64,000 nucleotides of DNA, from NCBI GenBank assembly GCA_046348835.1, contig JAXMDM010000002.1:682001-746000 (forward strand), read 5' to 3'. The stretch's first letter is position 1. Every line of letters starts with the position of its first letter. The position numbers were made by a program, and so were the translations under genes. The DNA is from Defluviicoccus sp046348835. Its GTDB lineage: Bacteria; Pseudomonadota; Alphaproteobacteria; Rhodospirillales; Defluviicoccaceae. Shown here piece by piece: positions 54,358 through 62,862 of this stretch. The notes under the pieces were generated by a model that saw only the letters and a list, made by a program, of their open reading frames with translations, did no database searches and was not told where the DNA came from.

Positions 54358-55508
54358 CAAATTGTAAGCGTGAGCTGCTTTGCATTTGATGGTCTAGTTT
54401 TAGGGAGTACAGCTTCACCTACTGTCAGCCCCGCTTCAAGCAGAGCGCGAACGTCTGACATATCAGATACAAGCTCAATCTTGGTCCCCTCAATGTCGGG
54501 CATAAGAAGAAGGACCTCTCTCCCATCGATCCCAGGATCGGTCAGAAGCGCTTCGCTGTGCGTGCTTATGATAACTTGTCGCTTACGAGGGCGTTGCAAA
54601 CGAAATATCAGCGGTGCTAATTGCGACACTATACCGGAGTTGAGTGACAGCTCAGGCTCCTCTAGTAGAAGAAGTGTATCTCCCTCCAAAAGAGACCACA
54701 GCAGACCAATCAGTCTTAATGTACCGTCAGAAAACTGATCTTCCTGCTGCCAACCGGCCTTCGGCCTCCAATGCGAATAGAGCGCTTGTAGATGAGGGCG
54801 GCCATTTTTGTCCCTCGTAAACTGTAACTGTTGAAGCTGCGGGACGGCAATTTTCAACGCCTTTTCTATTGAGGCGAGCCGCGACTTGCGCGTTTTTTCT
54901 GAGGAAGTAGCCACCTTCTCAAGGAAACTCTGCCCAAAAGGGTCATCCTCAACTATACGCCCTTGAATCACATCAGCGTGACGAAGGAGTTGTGGCACAA
55001 GGTGTAGATATGTTACAGATTGAAAAAATCTAGCAATATCTCGAAAGTTCGCATTGGCGCCAATTTGCTCAAGAAAAGTCTGTGTGAGGCGTGCAGAATC
55101 CGACTTATCATCCTTGTCTGGACGTTCCAGTATTAAATCAGATCGGAGCCAGACACGCTCATAACTGATAATAGGCAGTCTCAGCCCACGTGTCTCTTGC
55201 TTTATCCCAAGCGCATAGCGCCACATCGGTTCTTCAGACGGCGCTTCTGCCAAAGAGGCTTCGATAGAGATCTCGGGATCCTTCCGCGCCGCCAAACTCC
55301 TTATCTTAGATACCCCGCCGCGGTCTTTAAGCGCCTTCTGTAGCCCACCACCTTCAAGCTTGGCGATATCACGAATAAAGCGGAATAGGTCAAGAAAGTT
55401 AGACTTACCTGAGGCATTCGGCCCGACGACAAACTGCCTCTCGCGCATGGCAATATCTATGCGACGGAAGTTTCTCCAATTCTTGACTGTTAAATGTGAT
55501 ATTAGCAA
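54357..55508 (-). CDS. AAA ATPase of OLD/ABC type
   Basis: 383 residues, lower GC than its surroundings. It opens MLISHLTVKNWRNF, the start common to OLD-family AAA_15/AAA_21 ATPases. Walker A is GPNASGKS at 29-36. The signature-like QFSDGTLRLIGLLWSLLEGD, Walker B TLLLLEEPELSLNS and the STHSEALL motif are all present, so it should hydrolyse ATP. Coiled segments lie between. It is coupled to the TOPRIM-like gene, and the two together are a compact cassette between the DUF971 gene and pyruvate kinase. Likely role: phage or plasmid sensing coupled to a nuclease or toxin effector. Confidence 0.82.
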   Translation of the reverse strand: MLISHLTVKNWRNFRRIDIAMRERQFVVGPNASGKSNFLDLFRFIRDIAKLEGGGLQKALKDRGGVSKIRSLAARKDPEISIEASLAEAPSEEPMWRYALGIKQETRGLRLPIISYERVWLRSDLILERPDKDDKSDSARLTQTFLEQIGANANFRDIARFFQSVTYLHLVPQLLRHADVIQGRIVEDDPFGQSFLEKVATSSEKTRKSRLASIEKALKIAVPQLQQLQFTRDKNGRPHLQALYSHWRPKAGWQQEDQFSDGTLRLIGLLWSLLEGDTLLLLEEPELSLNSGIVSQLAPLIFRLQRPRKRQVIISTHSEALLTDPGIDGREVLLLMPDIEGTKIELVSDMSDVRALLEAGLTVGEAVLPKTRPSNAKQLTLTI

Positions 55509-55615
55509 TTATTCCGACTCGAGTCTCTTTGGTACCGTGCCTCCCATCATATCAGTGTGGCGAATGAGTTGCCATCGGATGTGTAGTTACTCGTAATTTG
55601 ATGCGGGCAAGCACG

Positions 55616-55624
55616 GGAAGTCGC
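55616..55624 (-). repeat. Right arm of 9-bp inverted repeat flanking the defence cassette
   Basis: GGAAGTCGC, reverse complement of the sequence at 53736-53744. It falls in the 154-base gap (55509-55662) between the ATPase start and the pyruvate kinase end. A 15-base palindrome (GCCGGGT-T-ACCCGGC, 55657-55671) overlaps the pyk stop codon. Confidence 0.3.
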
Positions 55625-55662
55625 CGGCTCCTTCGTGAAGCAGGGCAGATCAGCTTGCCGGG

Positions 55663-57171
55663 TTACCCGGCGTTGACGCCGCCGTTGGTGGGGAGGTGGG
55701 GGCGGGGGGTGGACGGCATTTCCTGCCAGAGATCGACCTGGTCGCTGCGGGCTTCGCTCTGCACCTGGACCAGGCGCATGACGTTGGTGGGGCCCATCAC
55801 CTTCAGCGGCAGGCCGGCGGTGATGACCAGGTGGTCGCCGTCCTGGGCGAAGCTCTCCGCCCGGGCGATCTGGACCGCCAGCGCCTCCATGTCCAGGGTG
55901 TCGTCGAGGATATCCACCTTGAGCGCGTGAATGCCCCAGACGCCCGCCAGGTTGCGGGCGACCCACAAGGACGGGGTCAGGGCGAGGATGGGCACCGGCG
56001 GCCGCCGCCTGGCCGCCCGCAGGGCCGTCGCCCCGGAGCTGGTGAAGGTGACGATGGCGGCGGCGGGCAGCGTCATCGACGCCCGGCTGGCGGATTCGGT
56101 GATCGTGTCCGCCGTCGTCCGCTTCGGCTTGGCCTGGCCGGCGTTGAGCAATTCCGCGTAGGCGGGATCGGATTCGCTGTGTTTGATGATCCGATCCATC
56201 ATCCGGACCGCGGTCACCGGATGCCGGCCGACCGCCGTTTCGCCCGACAGCATCACCGCGTCGGCGCCTTCGTAGACGGCGTTGGCCACGTCCGAGGCCT
56301 CGGCCCGGGTCGGTGTCGGCGAGAGGATCATCGAGTCGAGCATCTGGGTGGCGACGATCACCGGCTTGCCCGCCAGCCGGCAGGCGCGGATGATCCGCTT
56401 CTGGATCGCCGGCACCGTCTCCGGCGGCAGCTCGACACCGAGGTCGCCCCGGGCGACCATGGCGCCGTCGGTCAGTTCGACGATCTCCTCCAGGGCCTCG
56501 ATGGCCGACGGCTTCTCCAGCTTGGAGATCAGATGGGCGCGGCCGCCGATCAGCCGCTTCGCTTCCTCCACGTCGGCCGGGCGCTGAACGAAGGACAGCG
56601 CGACGAGGCCGATCCCCATCTCCAGCGCGAACGCCAGGTCGCCCCGGTCCTTTTCGGTGAGCGGCGACAGGTCGAGGACCACGTCCGGCAGGTTGACACC
56701 CTTGTTGTTGGACAGCGAGCCGCCGACGATGACCCTGGTGTCGGCGAAATCGGCACCGCAGGCGCTTACCCCGAGGCACACCCGTCCGTCGTCCAGAAGC
56801 AGCTGGGCACCGGGGCGGAGCGCGGCGAAGATCTCCGGATGGGGCAAGTGCACCCTGCGCACGCACCCGGGTTCGTCCGACAGGTCGAGGCGAAACGGAT
56901 CGCCCGCCTCGAGGCGGATCTTGGCGTCGTCGAAGCGGCCGACGCGCAGCTTCGGTCCCTGCAGGTCGGCGAGGACGCCGATGGGGCGGCCGACGTGTTG
57001 TTCCAGCGCCCGAACCCGCTTTAGCTGCCGGGCGTGCTCGTCATGGGTGCCATGACTGAAATTGAACCGGAAAACGTCCGCTCCCGCCTCGAATAATCTT
57101 TCCAGCATGTCGTCGCTGGCGCTGGCGGGCCCGAGGGTCGCCACGATCTTGGTCTGTCTCCATCTGCGCAT
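55663..57171 (-). CDS. pyk: Pyruvate kinase
   Basis: 502 residues. Diagnostic segments are TKIVATLGPAS at the start, FRFNFSHGTHDEH, LADLQGPKLRVG, ISKLEKPSAIEAL (catalytic Lys), MVARGDLGVELPPE, and MLDSMILSPTPTRAEASDVANAV. It makes pyruvate and ATP from PEP and ADP. The ATG 57171 is the family start; a longer open frame toward 57873 is a shadow of the Hsp20 gene on the other strand. Alphaproteobacterial type II form. It stands alone beside the AAA/TOPRIM cassette, which appears inserted downstream of it. Confidence 0.95.
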   Translation of the reverse strand: MRRWRQTKIVATLGPASASDDMLERLFEAGADVFRFNFSHGTHDEHARQLKRVRALEQHVGRPIGVLADLQGPKLRVGRFDDAKIRLEAGDPFRLDLSDEPGCVRRVHLPHPEIFAALRPGAQLLLDDGRVCLGVSACGADFADTRVIVGGSLSNNKGVNLPDVVLDLSPLTEKDRGDLAFALEMGIGLVALSFVQRPADVEEAKRLIGGRAHLISKLEKPSAIEALEEIVELTDGAMVARGDLGVELPPETVPAIQKRIIRACRLAGKPVIVATQMLDSMILSPTPTRAEASDVANAVYEGADAVMLSGETAVGRHPVTAVRMMDRIIKHSESDPAYAELLNAGQAKPKRTTADTITESASRASMTLPAAAIVTFTSSGATALRAARRRPPVPILALTPSLWVARNLAGVWGIHALKVDILDDTLDMEALAVQIARAESFAQDGDHLVITAGLPLKVMGPTNVMRLVQVQSEARSDQVDLWQEMPSTPRPHLPTNGGVNAG

Positions 57172-57432
57172 CTTACCGGCCCCTGTTTGCGGCGCCGGAT
57201 TTTCATGCAATCGCCGGACCACGTTCCCCCTCGCCGGGACCGGCGGCGACCGTGCTCCCAATGCCGCACCTTGTGGCGGGATTGACATCAGCCGGTGGGT
57301 CACCAGATTCATTCCATATCGGCCGATCGCCCAGGGGAGGCGTCGTTGCGACGGGCTCCGGGGGTCGGCGATCGGGGGCGCCTCGATAGAGGACCCGCGG
57401 ACTCGCTCGCCAGATGGAGGAGGACGCACCAG

Positions 57433-57936
57433 ATGGCCCGTACGCCGGGACTGAACAGCCCGCTGCTGCTGGGTTTCGAGCACTTCGAGCGATTTCTCGA
57501 GGGCATCGCCCGCAACGGCCAGGACGGCTATCCTCCCTACAACATCGAGCAGCTCGGCGACGACGGACTCCGCATTACCGTCGCCGTCGCCGGCTTCAGC
57601 ATCGACGACCTGGGTGTGTCGATCGAGGACAACCGGCTGATCCTGCGCGGACGAAAGCGCGAGGACGACGCTGCCCGCGTCTATCTCCACCGCGGCATCG
57701 CGTCGCGCCAGTTCCAACGCACCTTTCTGCTCGCCGACGGCATCGAAGTGACCGGGGCCGCCCTGGACAACGGGCTTCTGCACGTGGATCTGCGCCGCAA
57801 ACTGCCCGAGTCCCAGGTGCGCACCATCAGGATCGACCGCAGCACCCGTAACAAGGCCACCGGCGCGGGCCAACCGACGCCCGCCGACGGTTCTTCGCCG
57901 GCCGCCCGCCAGATCGAGGTGACGCCGGAAACCTAA
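57433..57936 (+). CDS. Small heat shock protein (Hsp20/alpha-crystallin)
   Basis: 167 residues, IbpA-class. The alpha-crystallin domain (about 36-130) contains GLRITVAVAGFSIDDLGVSIEDNRLILRG and the C-terminal GLLHVDLRRKLPE, the site of the conserved beta-strand groove. The N-terminal LNSPLLLGFEHFERFLEG is the usual alphaproteobacterial opening. It keeps unfolding proteins soluble for refolding. A GGAGGAGG stretch at about 57416-57423 serves as ribosome site. DUF1150 follows at 80 bases, the common partner. A TTGACA at 57282-57287 may be part of the promoter but no clear -10 follows. Nothing else is seen in 57172-57432. Confidence 0.92.
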   Translation: MARTPGLNSPLLLGFEHFERFLEGIARNGQDGYPPYNIEQLGDDGLRITVAVAGFSIDDLGVSIEDNRLILRGRKREDDAARVYLHRGIASRQFQRTFLLADGIEVTGAALDNGLLHVDLRRKLPESQVRTIRIDRSTRNKATGAGQPTPADGSSPAARQIEVTPET

Positions 57937-58016
57937 ATGTGTCGGACGCGCCGTCGCGGCCGTCCGGCCCGTCGAACCGCTGCTCGCAAAGGCGGCGCAA
58001 GTGAATGGAGAGAGTC

Positions 58017-58262
58017 ATGGATCAGGATGAAACCAGCCCGCGCGCCGGCCCGCTGCCAAGCGACCCCCACTCGCTGACACCGGCGGACTTTGCCGAACTC
58101 GGGATCGAGCACTTCGCCTATGTCAAGGGCGTCGACGTGGAGGGGGAGGCGGCCTACGCGGTCTACGCGGCCGACGGGCGCCTGCTCGCCACCCTCGACG
58201 GCCGCGACACCGCGGTCGCGGTCATCCGCCACAACAACCTGGAACCGCTCAGCGTCCACTGA
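58017..58262 (+). CDS. DUF1150 protein
   Basis: 81 residues matching DUF1150: LTPADFAELGIEHFAYVKGVDVEGEAAYAVYAADGRLLATLDGRDTAVAVIRHNNLEPLSVH. The family is restricted to alphaproteobacteria and usually follows an Hsp20 gene, as here, so it may be a heat-shock partner (inference). ATG 58017 has GGAGAG upstream; an in-frame ATG at 58005 lacks one. Confidence 0.88.
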   Translation: MDQDETSPRAGPLPSDPHSLTPADFAELGIEHFAYVKGVDVEGEAAYAVYAADGRLLATLDGRDTAVAVIRHNNLEPLSVH

Positions 58263-58372
58263 ACCGGCCGTCGACGGAACTGCGCGCGCCGCCCGGCTGG
58301 CGGGTCCGCGGCGTCCCCGTGCGGCTCGAGCGGTGGAGCGGCGTGGGGGCGCGCGGCGATGGACTGCGCGGT

Positions 58373-58837
58373 TCAGGCGGCCCAGCTCGTCGTGGTGTCG
58401 GTGAGGAGCGCGTAAAGCGCCTCGGCGTCGTCGGTGCCGCGCAGCTTCTCACAGGCGCGCCGATCCCGCAGCAGCCGCGAAACCCGCGCCAGCGCCTTCA
58501 GGTGATCGGCGCCCGCGGCCTCCGGGGCGAGAAGGAGGAAGATCAGGTCCACCGGCCGGTCATCGATCGCCTCGAAGTCGATGGGATTTTCGAGGCGGGC
58601 GAAGATGCCGAACATCTGATCGAAATTCTCCAGCTTGCCGTGGGGAATGGCGATGCCGTTGCCGACACCGGTGGTCCCCAGCCGCTCCCGCTTCATCAGC
58701 GTCGAGAAGATCGCCCGTTCCGGCTGGCCGGTCAGCTCCGCGGCACGCCGGGCCAACTCCTGCAAGGCCTGCTTTTTGCTCGTCGCCCGCAGCCGGGCAA
58801 TGACGTGTTCCGGCTTGAGAAGATCGGAAATTTCCAT
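58373..58837 (-). CDS. ptsN: Nitrogen-PTS enzyme IIA (EIIA-Ntr)
   Basis: 154 residues. The phosphorylated His lies in VGNGIAIPHGKLENFDQM near residue 66, and the fold is the EIIA mannitol/Ntr type (LLKPEHVIARLRATSKKQALQELARRAAELTG). EIIA-Ntr is phosphorylated by the PTS-Ntr chain and regulates K+ transport, carbon-nitrogen balance and stress; a partner Kef-type antiporter occurs elsewhere in the window but no direct link is claimed. It is 18 bases downstream of hpf, the typical rpoN-hpf-ptsN order. Confidence 0.94.
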   Translation of the reverse strand: MEISDLLKPEHVIARLRATSKKQALQELARRAAELTGQPERAIFSTLMKRERLGTTGVGNGIAIPHGKLENFDQMFGIFARLENPIDFEAIDDRPVDLIFLLLAPEAAGADHLKALARVSRLLRDRRACEKLRGTDDAEALYALLTDTTTSWAA

Positions 58838-58854
58838 GGGTCCCGGCTCGCGCC

Positions 58855-59430
58855 TCAGCCCTTCTGGGTATTCGCCGGATCGATCCAGCCGATGTTACCG
58901 TCGGTGCGCCGGTAGACGACGTTCAATCCGCCGTGCGCCCGGTTCCGGAACATCAGGGCCGAAACGTCGGCCAAATCCATCCGCATGACCGCCTCGCTGA
59001 CGCTGAGCGTTATGATCTCGGTCGGCAACTCTGCAATGATTGCAGGTTGCCCTTCTGGCGGCAACTCCTCTTCCTCGGACTCCGGCGCCATGATGTATTG
59101 GCTTGCCGGAAGCGACTCTTCGGCGGCGCGGCCCTTGTGGTGGTCGGTCAGGCGGCGCTTGTAGCGGCGGAGCTGTTTGGCGATGCGCTCCAGCGCATTA
59201 TCGAACGCCACATAGGCGTCGTCTTCGGCGGCATGACCCTGGATGGCGACGCCGCGCTTGGGGTGGGCCTGAATATCGACCCGGAACAGGTGTGCCTCGC
59301 GCGAAACGATGACCGTCGCATCCAGTGCCTTGGCGAAATACTTGCCGACCGCGTCGGCCAGTTCGGTGGTGATATGGCGGCGCAATGCGTCGCCGATGTC
59401 CACACCTTTACCTTTGATCGCAAGATCCAT
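58855..59430 (-). CDS. hpf: Ribosome hibernation promoting factor, long form
   Basis: 191 residues. N-terminal RaiA/HPF domain (MDLAIKGKGVDIGDALRRHITTELADAVGKYF; HPKRGVAIQGHAAEDDAYVAFDNALERIAKQLRRYKRRL), linker, and C-terminal dimerisation domain (EAVMRMDLADVSALMFRNRAHGGLNVVYRRTDGNIGWIDP). The long form pairs 70S ribosomes into inactive 100S dimers in stationary phase. ATG 59430 has no upstream alternative. Encoded directly after rpoN and before ptsN, as in many alphaproteobacteria. Confidence 0.94.
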   Translation of the reverse strand: MDLAIKGKGVDIGDALRRHITTELADAVGKYFAKALDATVIVSREAHLFRVDIQAHPKRGVAIQGHAAEDDAYVAFDNALERIAKQLRRYKRRLTDHHKGRAAEESLPASQYIMAPESEEEELPPEGQPAIIAELPTEIITLSVSEAVMRMDLADVSALMFRNRAHGGLNVVYRRTDGNIGWIDPANTQKG

Positions 59431-59558
59431 GGGATTCCTCGCCGCTTGCTATTGGGCGTCGGGCCTGCGTTGGGCCCGGAATGCAGCCAGTGGGGCCACG
59501 GCGGCTTTCGAGCCGCGGACGGTAGACATCGCCGCTCGGACCGTCAAGCGCAACCCGC

Positions 59559-61079
59559 TCACGGCCCCTCGCCCTTCTGCCGACGCCGCTGTACCGACGA
59601 CGGAATGCCGAGCGCCTCGCGATACTTGGCGACGGTGCGGCGGGCGATGTCGATGCCCTCCTTTTGCAGGACTTCGGCCAGCGCATCGTCCGACAGCACC
59701 GTGTTCGACCGCTCGCCGTCGATGAGCAGCTTGATGCGGTGGCGCACCGACTCTGCCGAATGGCTGTCGCCGCCGCGCGTGCCGCCGACGGCGTGGGTGA
59801 AGAAGTACTTGAGCTCGTAGATGCCGCGCGGGGTGGCCATGTACTTGTTGGAGGTGACGCGGCTCACCGTGCTTTCATGCATGCCGATCACCTCGGCGAT
59901 GTCGCGCAGCACCAGCGGCCGCAAGGCCTGCACCCCGGCGATAAAGAAGCCCTGCTGCTGGCGGACGATCTCGGCGGCGACCTTGAGGATGGTCGTCGCC
60001 CTCTGGTGCAGGGACTTGACCAGCCAGTTGGCCGTCTGCATGCAGTCGCTGATGTATTGTCGATCCTCCCGCTTTTTTACCATCCGGTTGATCTGCGCGT
60101 AATAGGTGTTGTTGACCAGAACGCGGGGTAGCGTCTCCGAGTTCAACTCGACGATCCAGCCGCCGTTCGGCTGCGCCCGCATGATCACGTCCGGCACCAC
60201 CGGCTGCGGAATGGCATAGTCGAAAGCCAGCGCTGGCTTTGGGTTCAGGGTCCGGATCTCGGCGACGCGGCGGGCGATCTGCTCGAAGCTGAGACCGCTG
60301 AGCCGCACCAGCATGGCCCAGTCGCAGCGGGCGACGAGGTCGAGATTCTCCAACAGCACCTGCATCGGTGCATCCAACCGTCCCCGATCGGCGAGCTGCA
60401 GGGCGAGGCATTCGCCCAGGCTGCGGGCGAAGATGCCGGGCGGATCGAAGGTCTGCAGCCGCGCCAGGGTCGCCTCGATCTGCGCGATGGGGCAGCCGAG
60501 AAGGGAGGCGATCTGGCCGAGATCGGCGGTCAGGTAGCCGGCCTCGTCGACCGAATCGATGAGGTGGACGGCGATGATGCGATCGACCGGATGATCGACG
60601 CCGAAGGCGAGCTGACCCAGGAGATGGTCCTTCAGGCTCGGCTGGCTCGACAGGCTCTCTTCCGGATTGCCGTCGTAGACATCGAAGCTGCCACCGCGAC
60701 TCCCGGCGCCATCGGCGCCGATGGGGCTGAGGCCGGCGACGAACGCCTCGGCATCCTCGCCGTCGAACAGGTTCTCGTGAAAGTCCAGATCGAGATCGGT
60801 CTCGGTGAACGTATCGGCCCCGTCGCCGACGGCGGCATCCAAAGCCTTGGGGTCGCCGCCCTCTGCGGGTGAAACCAAGGGCGCGCTGCCATCGTCGATG
60901 CCGTACTGATCGGGGGCCGTCTCGTCGCGCTCGAGCAGTGGGTTCTGCTCCAACTGGGTCTCGACGAAGGCCTGCAGCTCGAGGCTCGACAGTTGCAGCA
61001 GCTTGATCGCCTGCTGCAACTGCGGCGTCATCACCAATGACTGGGTCTGGCGAAGGTCGAGGCGGGGCGCCAGCACCAT
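59559..61079 (-). CDS. rpoN: RNA polymerase sigma-54 factor
   Basis: 506 residues. Region I opens LDLRQTQSLVMTPQLQQAIKLLQLSSLELQAFVETQLEQNPLLERD. The core-binding middle and the HTH (VSRVTSNKYMATPRGIYELKYFF) follow, and the RpoN box is ARRTVAKYREALGIPSS at the end. It directs polymerase to -24/-12 promoters that need activators. It is 10 bases after the lptB stop, with hpf and ptsN next. The order lptC-lptA-lptB-rpoN-hpf-ptsN is standard for alphaproteobacteria. Confidence 0.96.
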   Translation of the reverse strand: MVLAPRLDLRQTQSLVMTPQLQQAIKLLQLSSLELQAFVETQLEQNPLLERDETAPDQYGIDDGSAPLVSPAEGGDPKALDAAVGDGADTFTETDLDLDFHENLFDGEDAEAFVAGLSPIGADGAGSRGGSFDVYDGNPEESLSSQPSLKDHLLGQLAFGVDHPVDRIIAVHLIDSVDEAGYLTADLGQIASLLGCPIAQIEATLARLQTFDPPGIFARSLGECLALQLADRGRLDAPMQVLLENLDLVARCDWAMLVRLSGLSFEQIARRVAEIRTLNPKPALAFDYAIPQPVVPDVIMRAQPNGGWIVELNSETLPRVLVNNTYYAQINRMVKKREDRQYISDCMQTANWLVKSLHQRATTILKVAAEIVRQQQGFFIAGVQALRPLVLRDIAEVIGMHESTVSRVTSNKYMATPRGIYELKYFFTHAVGGTRGGDSHSAESVRHRIKLLIDGERSNTVLSDDALAEVLQKEGIDIARRTVAKYREALGIPSSVQRRRQKGEGP

Positions 61080-61089
61080 CAGCTGCCCC

Positions 61090-61920
61090 TCACAAACTGA
61101 AGCGATCGCCGAGGTAGACCCGGCGCACGTCGTCGTTGCCGACGATTTCGGCCGGGGTTCCCTCGGTCAGAACCATGCCGTCATAGATGATATAGGCGCG
61201 GTCGATGACATCGAGCGTTTCGCGGACGTTGTGATCGGTGATCAACACGCCGAGGCCGCGATCCTTCAGGTGCATGACCAGGTCGCGGATCTCCCCGAGC
61301 GCGATGGGATCGATGCCGGCGAACGGTTCGTCGAGGAACATGAACTGGGGATGGCAGGCTAGCGCCCGGGCGATCTCCAGCCGTCGACGCTCGCCGCCGG
61401 ACAGGGCGACCGACGCGCTGCGACGCAGCCCCTCGATGGCGAACTCCGCCAGCAGCGCCTCCAGCACCGTCTCCCGCCGCTTTTTCGACGGCTCGACCAC
61501 CTCCAGAACGGCACGCAGGTTTTCCTCGACCGTCAGGCCGCGAAAGATGGACGGCTCCTGCGCCAGGTAGCCGATGCCGAGCCGGGCCCGGCGATACATG
61601 GGCAGGCCGGTGATGTCCTCGCCATCCAGCTGGATGCGCCCCTCGTCCGGGGCGACGAGGCCGGTGATCATGTAGAAGCAGGTGGTCTTGCCGGCACCGT
61701 TGGGGCCGAGCAGGCCCACCACCTCGCCCCGCTGCAACGACAGGCTGGCGCCGCGGACGACCGGCCGCCGCCCGTAGGTCTTGGTCAAGTTGGTGGCGAG
61801 CAGGCCTTGTTTGCCGTCACCCGGGATCGGCTTAACCACCCCGCGGGCGAGCGCCTCGCTCTTCTGCCGGGGGGGAGCCGCCGCCTGCTTATGGTCCGGT
61901 TCCTTCACATCCGCCGCCAT
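61090..61920 (-). CDS. lptB: LPS export ABC ATPase LptB
   Basis: 276 residues. Walker A GLLGPNGAGKTTCFYM, Q-loop YLAQEPSIFRGLTVEENL, signature ALSGGERRRLEIARAL, Walker B FMFLDEPFAGIDPIALGE, switch His in LITDHNVRETL. With LptF, LptG and LptC it extracts LPS from the inner membrane. About 38 residues precede the normal family start (LLATNLTKTYGRRPVV); this Lys/Pro/Ala extension appears specific to the lineage. It lies between lptA and rpoN. Confidence 0.96.
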   Translation of the reverse strand: MAADVKEPDHKQAAAPPRQKSEALARGVVKPIPGDGKQGLLATNLTKTYGRRPVVRGASLSLQRGEVVGLLGPNGAGKTTCFYMITGLVAPDEGRIQLDGEDITGLPMYRRARLGIGYLAQEPSIFRGLTVEENLRAVLEVVEPSKKRRETVLEALLAEFAIEGLRRSASVALSGGERRRLEIARALACHPQFMFLDEPFAGIDPIALGEIRDLVMHLKDRGLGVLITDHNVRETLDVIDRAYIIYDGMVLTEGTPAEIVGNDDVRRVYLGDRFSL

Positions 61921-61935
61921 TCGATCACCGCACCG

Positions 61936-62862
61936 CTACGGCCGGGTACTGCTGGGCACGATCACCCCGCGCACCCGGCCGTCCTGGCCGGCACCGGGCG
62001 GACAGGGCAGCAGCCGGTTGAACCCGGTGCGCAGATTGAAGTCGGCCTGGCAGCCATGGAGGACGCTGTCGCCGCTGGTGATTTCCACCCGGCCGGTGAA
62101 CGTGGCGGTATCGGCTTCGCCATTATAGCGGCCGCGGTCGGCGGTGATGCGCTCCGTCGTCGTCTTCACGTCCACATTGCCCACCGCATCCACCGAGCTG
62201 AACTGCTGACGTCCGGTTCCCCCCGCCTCGCTGAGATAGGCGGTCAGCTTGTCGCCGCGCACCTCCCGGCCTGGCTCGGTGGCCAGCGCATCGCCGTAGG
62301 CGATGAGCACCCGGGTCGGCCGCAGGTAGTCGAGCCGGTCGCGTGCCGTCACCTCGTTGTCGCCGGTGACCATGCGCACCCGCGGTCCGCCCGGGACGCT
62401 GGTCAGGATCAGCTTCCCGGCGTCCATGTCATAGGTGCCGTCGTCCCCCCACGCCGTCTCAGTGGGGGTGACGATCTTGACGTTGCCGGCGCCATCCAGC
62501 CGCCATACCTCGGTCGAGCCGTCCGGGAGCTGCCGATAGTGCGCCGTTAGCACATCACCGGTCACGACGAGATCGGCGCGCACCGCCTTGGCGTTGCCGC
62601 GGGCGATGATCGTCAGCGCGGTGCGGTTCCATTCGATCTGTTGCGCCGCCTCGATATCGATGGGGGGACTGGAGCCGCTCTTCCCGGTCGGCGACGGTGC
62701 GGTGGTCTGCGTCGCCGCCGCCAGCACCGTCTGCGCCTGCGCCGCTCCCATCCAGGGGGCCGCCGACGACAGGAGGGTGGCGAGGGCGACTGTGCGAACG
62801 ATGGCGGTCGGCGAGCCGAACGACGCCGGCCAGCGAGGGGAGAGGGGGGCGGGCTGGGTCAT
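61936..62862 (-). CDS. lptA: Periplasmic LPS transport protein LptA
   Basis: 308 residues. A signal peptide lies near the N-terminus (about 22-45, ATLLSSAAPWMGAAQA), and the OstA-type beta-jellyroll repeats follow (PIDIEAAQQIEWNRTALTIIARGNAKAVRADLVVTGDVLTAHY; ITADRGRYNGEADTATFTGRVEIT). It bridges LptC and the outer-membrane LptD. The ATG overlaps the lptC stop by four bases (ATGA). Longer than the E. coli protein; the family in alphaproteobacteria is often longer. Confidence 0.93.
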   Translation of the reverse strand: MTQPAPLSPRWPASFGSPTAIVRTVALATLLSSAAPWMGAAQAQTVLAAATQTTAPSPTGKSGSSPPIDIEAAQQIEWNRTALTIIARGNAKAVRADLVVTGDVLTAHYRQLPDGSTEVWRLDGAGNVKIVTPTETAWGDDGTYDMDAGKLILTSVPGGPRVRMVTGDNEVTARDRLDYLRPTRVLIAYGDALATEPGREVRGDKLTAYLSEAGGTGRQQFSSVDAVGNVDVKTTTERITADRGRYNGEADTATFTGRVEITSGDSVLHGCQADFNLRTGFNRLLPCPPGAGQDGRVRGVIVPSSTRP

